Assembly (NCBI GenBank): GCA_020152595.1 | Contig: JAIGNY010002211.1 | Location: 602,001 to 666,000 of the forward strand | From: Chiridota heheva | Lineage: Eukaryota; Echinodermata; Holothuroidea; Apodida; Chiridotidae | Direction: 5' to 3' | DNA: 64,000 nt | Shown here: one piece after another, positions 58,601 to 64,000 of the stretch | How positions within the stretch are numbered: position 1 is the first letter of the stretch | How the letters are laid out: each line of letters starts with the position of its first letter | Notes under the pieces: generated by a model | What the model was told of the DNA's origin: nothing | Seen by the model: only the letters and a program-made list of their open reading frames with translations | Database searches by the model: none | Program-made: the position numbers and the translations under genes

Positions 58601-61600
58601 TTATAAGGGTGAAACTTATTCAAGAAGAGAAAAATATTGGAAACATTTGTAGTTTTTGTAACAAATCATTAGAAGAAATCAATGAAAAAATCCCACCATA
58701 AAAAAATAAGGGAAACATACATTTTGATTAAATTTGAAAATTATCTTTTATTTGTTATTTCTTCCCTCCTTGCCTACCTCCTCTCCTTCTCTCTATCTTT
58801 CGTACTTCTCTATATTCAATTTCTATCTATTCATCTTCCTGTCTTAAATCTTGCACCTTTAATTTTTAACACCCTATTGGCACATTTAACTCTGATTGTC
58901 ACAGTGCCATTAAACATCAAACATCTCTGAAGAAGATTCTATCAGCAAAATAATGACACTCCATGGAATTGAGTTGTGTTGGCAAAAAAATAAAGATAGA
59001 AAATTGGGACAGTATTTACCTTTTACAGTTACATTCATCAAAATACATACTTTGAAATTTCATTATCAGGAAAAAGACTGAAGAAGTTCGCAAAGAGCTG
59101 CAGAATGAACGACTGCTAAGGATAGCCTCAGAGGTCAAAGTTGGAAAATTTCAGAGTCAGCTTTACACAACAAACCAAGAGTTGGAAAGACTCCATGCAG
59201 CAAACATTAAGATGGAGATCAGGATTGGTGAGATGAAGATAAAGATGGCCAGAACAGGTAAAACAGGGAGGGTTTGGGAGGGGGAGGGTGGGGGGAGGAT
59301 TACATCTTTTTTTAAAGAATTGTGTCAAGCCTACCCACTTGCAGACTTGTCTCAAAAAACTTGAAACAATGCATTCCTGACATGAATAGCAATTTTTGTG
59401 TCTGTCATGACAGGAAATACACACATGGATTGTGTCGCCTCAAGGGAACTTCAAATAAAAGTTTCCTGGCTGGCTTGAATATAAATGCGCATAATAGATT
59501 TATTGATAATCTCTGAATGAAATTGCTTCGGCTTTCAGTCAGATTTATTAGACAGAAAGCCTTCTCTGACTATTAAGAAAAATTATCAAGTTGAGTATAT
59601 ATTTAAGTAGGTTTAAGAAACGAAAGTTATGGAGGTTGTGTTTTTTTCTCACAAAGGAGAAATTGTAAGTAAATTCTCAACAGAAAAAATGTTTAAATTC
59701 CTAAAGGAATATTCCCATGGTGTTTTGTAAAATTTTATTTAAAAGAGCATACTTTTAAAGCCAATTTGGTACAAAAATCAGGTTGATATCATATTCCATT
59801 CAGGAGATATGGATTTTTAGATATTTCCCAATTGCATTTTAAAGCTTTTGTACAGTATGATGTATTCGTGTTTGATGATGTCATAGAGGCAATTCCATGG
59901 CAAATGTTATGTATTTCTTTGAACATTAATTGTTGTTTCTGTGAGATTAGAAACAATTTTCAAAAGATTTTGGAGTAGGGTATATTTGGCAATGTTTATA
60001 AATACCTAACTTTCATCATTTTATTTTTCTAGCAGGTTTTACTAATAAAAAAGGACGATAGATAATAATAAAATACTTTGTGGGAGAATGTGTTGCTAAT
60101 ACTTTGTGGGAGAATGTGTTGCCAATACTTTGTCGGAGAATGTGTTGCTCTGATGTCATAATGAGCCTTTTCGTTTATTGGGGGGCCAGGCCTCCTGTAG
60201 CATCTAGTTGCATCTGCTCTAAAACTGATTATACAAAATGAAATTGAGCAGGTCTCAGTGTCCTCAGATGTTAATTATAATGTAAGGATCCCATAAAATA
60301 GGTCTCAGTGTCCTCAGATGTTAATTATAATGTAAGGAGCCCATAAAATAGGTCTCAGTGTCCTCAGATGTTAATTATAATGTAAGGAGCCCATAAAATA
60401 GGTTTCAGTGTCCTTAGATGTTAATTATAATGTAAGGAGCCCATAAATAGGTCTCAGTGTCCTCAGATGTTAATTATAATGTAAAGACCCATAAAATAGG
60501 TCTCAGTGTCCTCAGATGTTAATTATAATGTAAGGAGCCCATAAAATAGGTCTGTGTCCTCAGATGTTAATTATAATGTAAGCAGCCCATAAAATAGGTC
60601 TCAGTGTCCTCAGATATTAATTATAATGTAAGGAGCCCATAAAATAGGTCTCAGTGTCCTCAGATATTAATTATGATGTAAGGAGCCCATAAAATAGATC
60701 TGTGTCCTCAGATGTTAATTATAATGTAAAGACCCATAAAATAGGTCTCAATGTCCTTAGATGTTAATTATAATGTAAGCAGTTCATAAAATAGGTCTCA
60801 GTGTCCTCAGATGTTAATTATAATGTAAGGAGCCCATAAAATAGGTCTCAGTGTCCCAGATGTTAATTATAATGTAAGGAGTCCATAAAATAGGTCTCAG
60901 TGTCCTCAGATGTTAATTATAATGTAAGGAGCCCATAAAATAGGTCTCAGTGTCCTCAGATGTTAATTATAATGTAAGGAGCCCATAAAATAGGTCTCAG
61001 TGTCCTCAGATGTTAAGTGTAATGTGAGGAGCCCAAAAAATAGGTCTCAGTGTCCCCAGATGTTAATTATAATGTAAGGAGCCCATAAAATAGGTCTCAG
61101 TGTCCCCAGATGTTAATTATAATGTAAGGAGCCCATAAAATAGGTCTCAGTGTCCCCAGATGTTAATTATAATGTAAGGAGCCCATAAAATAGGTCTCAG
61201 TGTCCTCAGATGTCAATTATATTGTAAGGAGCCCATAAAATAGGTCTCAGTGTCATCAGATGTTAATTATAATGTAAGGAGCCCATAAAATAGGTCTCTG
61301 TGTCCTTAGATGTTAATTATAATGTAAGGAGCCCATAAAATAGGTCTCAGTGTCATCCGATGTTAATTATAATGTAAGGAGCCCACAAAATAGGTCTCAG
61401 TGTCCTCAGATATTAATTATAATGTAAGGAGCCCATAAAATACCTTTATCATCCATCTCACCATTATCTCATGATATCTTACTGTATTTTATTCAAAGAT
61501 GTTGCCCATCTTTTTTCAAATCAAAATTATTCAGGAAATGAACAAATTTACGGGCAAACATTTTACCCAATCTCAATACTTAGAATAGTGCCTTGACAAC

Positions 61601-62614
61601 ATCACATCATTGATTAAGACCAATAAACCAGACACTTGTGGAATTTTTGAAATGTGGTATTTTCTAAACAGAACATAATGTGAAAGTACTTTTTTCACCA
61701 CTGTGTGTTTTAAATTATCCTCAATCATATGAACTGCCTATGTTTGACCAAAGAAATATTCTTGAATGAATATAACTGAAATCGTCTTTTTTGGTTCAAC
61801 TATGGAATTTGAAACAGATATCAATAACAAGCAGAAATACTGTACGTATAATGAATACGATGCAAGGAATCATTTTACTTTCCTATGATAAAATTTTTAA
61901 CTCCATTTCTATTCTTGTAACAGCTTTAACTTCAATGTCAACTTGAAGATTTTTGAGTAGCTTGTTCAAAGCAGATTGACTATATGATGATATGAATTAA
62001 TCAAGTATAATGGCCATAAATGCCACTAACTTCTATACACTCCTTTATCTCCTTTATCACAATCACATTCGGGATATTGTCAAGAGAGAGACATGTAAAA
62101 ACCATGTTTCAATTTGTATTAAAGGTTCCGAAAAATATTAAGTTTTGTGTTAGAAAACAAAGTTTTTTATTTTTCCGATCTTTTAAAAAAAGTAGCAAAA
62201 TAATTCAATTGTGAAAGGTCTATGGACAAGTAGCGATTTCTATATTGGTTTAAAGAGAATTAAAATCAGATCAAGTTTTGATTTCTGCTAAATTTGCGAT
62301 TGTAACCCCTGGAATTTCAAGATGAGGAACGCCACAATCCCAAAGCCAAATGTTGGTTCGATACCTTAAGATAAGATAGTGACAAAAGAAAAGTACCGTC
62401 TCTCTCTTTTATTTGCACCAACTTCCTGTGTCTTCCACAAAAACATTATGCAATTAATAGCAGTGTCACAAAACACTTTCTCTTCGCAGATACAATATAT
62501 GACCTGTCACAATCTTTCCTTGACCCTGAACTTTACATGACCGAAAACATCCAAACCAAACCCATTGTTGCAACAAACCCCAAAACAATATATGGAATGA
62601 ACCCCCAAGACTAG
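46458..62614 (+). CDS. SPDL1: Spindly homologue (SPDL1/CCDC99), dynein-dynactin adaptor, complete coding set
   Basis: Spindly recruits dynein-dynactin to kinetochores through the RZZ complex and activates motor processivity. Ten exons (46458-46622, 47152-47391, 47996-48127, 48809-48958, 49141-49239, 53413-53523, 54191-54331, 55227-55306, 59070-59257, 62490-62614) join to 1431 nt, 476 residues plus TAG, with all phases matching. The CC1 box AATIGQQLL is at residues 25-33 (human AAQYGLQLV). The pointed-end-binding Spindly motif is NSLFAEV at 257-263, at nearly the same position as in human. The rest is coiled coil. The human protein is 605 residues; the difference is in the C-terminal tail. The start ATG was chosen by alignment to the human N-terminus. 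The frame is open upstream to the acceptor, so an upstream coding exon is not excluded. No CAAX box is present at the C-terminus. Confidence 0.9.
47152..47391 (+). CDS. SPDL1: Spindly coding exon 2
   Basis: Residues 56-135, starting ALEQEKYSLKLQL (human SYEQEKYTLQREV); acidic/basic heptads typical of coiled coil. Acceptor TTCAG, donor GTTGGT. Confidence 0.9.
47996..48127 (+). CDS. SPDL1: Spindly coding exon 3
   Basis: Residues 136-179, IRELEQRLDEAESSVSNRS and onward; coiled coil with a polar Ser/Asn break. Acceptor TGTAG, donor GTTTGA. Confidence 0.88.
48809..48958 (+). CDS. SPDL1: Spindly coding exon 4
   Basis: Residues 180-229, ending EDEHKQSISYYRALE, which matches human EREKEAVSYYNALEKAR. 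Acceptor CAAG, donor GTGAGT. Confidence 0.9.
49141..49239 (+). CDS. SPDL1: Spindly coding exon 5 (Spindly motif)
   Basis: Residues 230-262, with DPNRKGNSLFAE at the end; Val263 from the next exon completes LFAEV. This is the dynactin pointed-end binding motif, conserved in human Spindly and related adaptors. Acceptor TTACAG, donor GTACAA. The following intron contains CR1 copy B. Confidence 0.93.
49371..50217 (+). pseudogene. CR1 ORF1 remnant with SGNH (GDSL) esterase domain
   Basis: CSKCIRLKALELRLSG resembles the Cys-rich start of CR1 ORF1. Then VLWIGDSLVRYV (nucleophile Ser in GDS), VVVSIGTNDIS (GxND oxyanion block) and RDGLHSTRKG (Asp-x-x-His) give the complete SGNH catalytic set. An esterase in ORF1 is known for CR1-group LINEs. 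Frames are interrupted at about 49583 and 49977, so it is a pseudogene. Confidence 0.85.
50334..50960 (+). pseudogene. CR1 ORF2 apurinic-type endonuclease remnant
   Basis: NVCSILNKRDELLAEV, RPDIIGITESWI (catalytic Glu), GRGGGVLFV, VVYRSPNSSPENNQ, WDFNFPDIDC (usual GDFN, with Gly changed to Trp), NCLDLIFG and SDHDL. The motifs are in order but in two or three frames. Confidence 0.88.
51300..52400 (+). pseudogene. CR1 ORF2 reverse transcriptase remnant
   Basis: NNYFVSVFTKESPANDVM, LNSNKAPGPNGIHPAVLHE, RLANVTPIFKKGD, then after the deletion VTSGVSQGSVLGPLLFLIFI and ICKFADDTKLYRI (active-site FADD intact). The catalytic Asp block LDFQKAFD is mostly lost in the deletion. Confidence 0.88.
53413..53523 (+). 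CDS. SPDL1: Spindly coding exon 6
   Basis: Residues 263-299, VETKRQEIEKKYISLQVQHD and onward, parallel to human VEDRRAAMERQLISMKVKYQ. Acceptor CTTAG, donor GTATGC. Confidence 0.92.
54191..54331 (+). CDS. SPDL1: Spindly coding exon 7
   Basis: Residues 300-346, YQIAGLLQMDNGRVAAS then a Gln-rich coiled coil; human counterpart LQIATLLQMKGS. Acceptor CCACAG, donor GTAACA. Confidence 0.92.
55227..55306 (+). CDS. SPDL1: Spindly coding exon 8
   Basis: Residues 347-372 plus two bases of Lys373; polar, low complexity (NGNGKEDESAVAVG), a likely coil break. It is supported by phase and by strong sites (TTCTAG, GTAAGT) more than by similarity. Confidence 0.8.
55563..55612. repeat. shared stem-loop motif, copy 2
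   Basis: TTGACTATTTGAAGAATAG then TAGGAGCTATTCTACTAACC; same motif as 42590-42640, including the loosely matching sequence that follows (GTGTTG...TTTAAG). Confidence 0.55.
55930..56845. repeat. GGATGGATGGCAT(C/T) minisatellite
   Basis: About 35-40 degenerate units of 20-28 bp around GGGAGGGATGGATGGCATCA. Purine-rich on the plus strand; the long frames through it are spurious. Within the Spindly intron between exons 8 and 9. Confidence 0.92.
56950..57046 (+). mobile_element. 3' end only of the 300-bp-unit array element (copy 4)
   Basis: GAGATATCGTGTTTACAAGC, a CACACATACACACG microsatellite, then the fold-back GGTTCATGATGCTGATAGC-ATCGGAACC (57019-57046). It matches the ends of copies 2 and 3. 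No repeat units remain. Confidence 0.7.
57435..58388. mobile_element. second non-autonomous hAT element, 8-bp target duplication
   Basis: The ends are CAGGGCTCTAGCTATA and, inverted, CAGGGTTCTCTAGCTATGG. It is flanked by the perfect 8-bp duplication ATTGAAAC (57427-57434 and 58389-58396). CAGGG termini and 8-bp duplications are hAT features. The 954-bp interior has a 22-base poly-T run at about 57561 and no recognised transposase. It lies in the Spindly intron between exons 8 and 9. Its ends differ from those of the element at 884-1882, so it is a different subfamily. Confidence 0.87.
59070..59257 (+). CDS. SPDL1: Spindly coding exon 9
   Basis: Residues 374-435, KTEEVRKELQNERLLRIASE and later LERLHAANIKMEIRIGEMKI; the last coiled coil, parallel to human ERKLFANERCLQLSESENMK. 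Acceptor ATCAG, donor GTAAAA, phase 1 out. Confidence 0.88.
60068..60150. repeat. 26-bp tandem repeat, three copies
   Basis: Three copies of AATACTTTGTGGGAGAATGT plus GTTGCT, differing by a base or two. Spindly last intron. Confidence 0.85.
60251..61442. repeat. 50-bp minisatellite, about 24 copies
   Basis: Unit TAGGTCTCAGTGTCCTCAGA plus TGTTAATTATAATGTAAGGA plus GCCCATAAAA. The right half is in exact 50-bp register; the left half has short deletions. It lies in the Spindly intron between exons 9 and 10. Every unit carries TCAGTGTCC(T/C)CAG, an AG-ending stretch that could act as a weak acceptor. Confidence 0.96.
61443..62489. other. Spindly last intron, nothing recognised
   Basis: AT-rich; ends with the pyrimidine-rich CACTTTCTCTTCGCAG acceptor of exon 10. 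Confidence 0.5.
62490..62614 (+). CDS. SPDL1: Spindly terminal coding exon 10 (predicted)
   Basis: Completes Asp436 and encodes residues 437-476, TIYDLSQSFLDPELYMTENI and onward, ending YGMNPQD then TAG. The acceptor is CTTCGCAG after a pyrimidine tract. The phase matches exon 9 exactly, and the Tyr/acidic, Pro/Thr-rich tail resembles a disordered C-terminus. No homologue sequence confirms it, so an alternative downstream exon remains possible. Confidence 0.65.
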
Positions 62615-63100
62615 CCAAACAGCACTGTCCTAACCTGCAGCCCATATATTCCTAAATCCTTACTCTACCAGCACCTTTTTGGAAATGTGCCTAGGGGGCG
62701 GAGTCAAAGACGGGGCACCCAAAACGGTGATAATATCACTGTGTGGTAAAGTAAGGCTTAAACACAGGCTGATTATTGAAAGGTTTTCTGTCTTTCGAGC
62801 AGCAAAGCCGGCTCATTCCGCTGACTTTAGAGGACACTGCAGATTTACATTGACTGACTCTAATCCTGAACCTCAACATGGATAGTGTGTGATTGAATTG
62901 ATATTGATCATTAATCATACGGACAGATGGAGAAAATCACCATTAGATAGGTTTGCATTATGCTTCGCATGCTCACCAAAAAGGAAATTGAGTTATAAAG
63001 ATATTTAAAGGTTTTATGATGTAAATTTCAGTCTGCAAAACAAAAGCTATAAATCATGAAGGGTGTTTTTTGTTTTGCAGACTTAGTAGCGCTACTACAT

Positions 63101-63106
63101 AATAAA
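63101..63106 (+). terminator. candidate polyadenylation signal for Spindly
   Basis: AATAAA about 490 bp after the predicted stop codon. It is the first canonical hexamer on the plus strand downstream of exon 10 that I saw. A GT/T-rich stretch (TTTTGTTTAGCG) follows at about 63138. Position-based inference. Confidence 0.35.
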
Positions 63107-63513
63107 TTTTGCCTCTAGGTGCACTTGGTAAAAATGCTTTTGTTTAGCGAGGATTATTTACCAGCTGAAACCTGATTAAACTTACTAGTAAACAGGAAAT
63201 TCATTGCATTTTGTGGTAATCTTTAAAAAATAATTTGTAATGAAGTATTCAGGTCTGCCAAAGAAAGATTTGACTACCCATGTCAAATGTTATAAAAGAT
63301 ACCACTTACTATTTACAATATGAAAGTATAAGACAAATATAAATATGTATAAGACAAAAATGAACAACTTCTCATCCCTCCAAGCAGTTACTTCAGTATT
63401 TTCTAGTTCCAGGTGAAGAAAGAAAGCCTTTGTTCATCATGCATATCAGGTGAAGAATGAAACCTTTTGTTTGTCGCATATTGGATATTTTAAGCTTGTT
63501 GTAGCTTTTTGGA

Positions 63514-64000
63514 TCATTCTTGTTTTGCACCATCTGAGGGTGTCAGTCTACAAGGAAGCCCACTTAGGTTATGGGACAGGAACACACTTCGATTAATTTC
63601 AAGTGGATCTCCTATTAATATTGGTCTTGCCCCATCACCAAAGAGATGATCAGATGGAGAGCTAGTTGCACAGATGGACAGGTACTTTTTTGCCAGTTTG
63701 GCAAGAGTGGGATAACTGCAGCCATGGACCCTCCACCACTGGAGTGGATTCGCTTCGCTGTCAATCTTGTTGGCACCCAGGTATGTATCCAGCTCCTTCT
63801 TAATATCAGCAGGAAGGTTACCATTGAGAGATGCTGTGGAGGACTTAAGCTCTCCAAGGAGTTTACCAAGACTTTTTCGTCTTTTGGTTTGGGGAGGAGG
63901 ACATTCAATTTTCTCTTCTTCACCGTCTTGGGTCTTCTGCTGGTCTTCTACTGTCTGATTCAGCTCTGTCACGCCTTCAGAAATGATGAGTTTGGTCACT
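63514..64000 (-). CDS. hAT-family transposase, C-terminal part (runs off the right edge)
   Basis: About 162 residues open from the window edge to the stop at 63514. NPLQWWRVHG then YPTLAKLAKKYLSICATSSP is the hAT C-terminal dimerisation signature (usual PLxWWxxN...FPxLAxLAxxYL...ATSxPSERVFS). The following block is SDHLFGDGARPILIGDP instead of SERVFSxAGxI, and then VFLSHNL matches the usual final VFLxxNL. A Lys/Arg-rich PPPQTKRRKS stretch near the edge may be a nuclear signal. The N-terminal BED finger and catalytic core would lie further right. Whether the gene is active or domesticated cannot be judged. Confidence 0.85.
   Translation of the reverse strand, partial: VTKLIISEGVTELNQTVEDQQKTQDGEEEKIECPPPQTKRRKSLGKLLGELKSSTASLNGNLPADIKKELDTYLGANKIDSEANPLQWWRVHGCSYPTLAKLAKKYLSICATSSPSDHLFGDGARPILIGDPLEINRSVFLSHNLSGLPCRLTPSDGAKQE

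Noticed and set aside
60251-61442. CRISPR-like regular repeats
   Set aside because: Units are contiguous 50-bp repeats without unique spacers, in an animal intron; this is a minisatellite.

Overview
The window is eukaryotic nuclear DNA from an animal. It holds two conserved intron-rich protein genes set among many transposon relics, SINEs and minisatellites. Both proteins are recognisable from metazoan family members, and all visible splice phases agree. The repeat spectrum (CR1/L2/RTE/RNase H-bearing LINEs, tRNA-derived SINEs, small hAT elements, minisatellite-cored elements) suggests a marine invertebrate. I cannot name the phylum from sequence alone; an invertebrate deuterostome or a mollusc are both plausible.

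Gene 1 (minus strand, 384-20671) is COG5, a subunit of the conserved oligomeric Golgi tethering complex. Fourteen coding exons are visible and give about 575 residues of continuous reading frame. The start exon was not found (it lies above 20671), and the last roughly 190 residues lie beyond the left edge. Its introns hold a complete 999-bp non-autonomous hAT element, a decayed duplicate of one exon, a 66-bp minisatellite, two long (TA)n tracts, a 31-bp repeat that copies a splice acceptor, two LINE remnants, arrays of a roughly 300-bp unit, and a tRNA-derived SINE. One intron uses a GC donor.

The central 26 kb (20.7-46.4 kb) has no convincing host exon. It contains a second 300-bp-unit array, a SINE, two MITE-like inverted repeats, five LINE fragments (CR1, L2-like, Rex/CR1-like and others), a SINE with a 12-bp target duplication nested in a GGAAATTTTCC-rich dispersed repeat, a second copy of that repeat, and GACTTG-rich repeats.

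Gene 2 (plus strand, 46458-62614) is a Spindly (SPDL1) homologue, the dynein-dynactin adaptor of kinetochores. Ten coding exons join to exactly 477 codons including the stop. The CC1 box and the LFAE 'Spindly motif' are both present. Its introns carry a long CR1 element with an SGNH-esterase ORF1, a GGATGG minisatellite, a second hAT element with a perfect 8-bp target duplication, and a 24-copy array of a 50-bp unit. The right edge (63514-64000, minus) is the C-terminus of a hAT transposase.

COG5 and Spindly are transcribed divergently. They act in different processes (Golgi vesicle tethering and mitotic dynein recruitment), and nothing here links them functionally.
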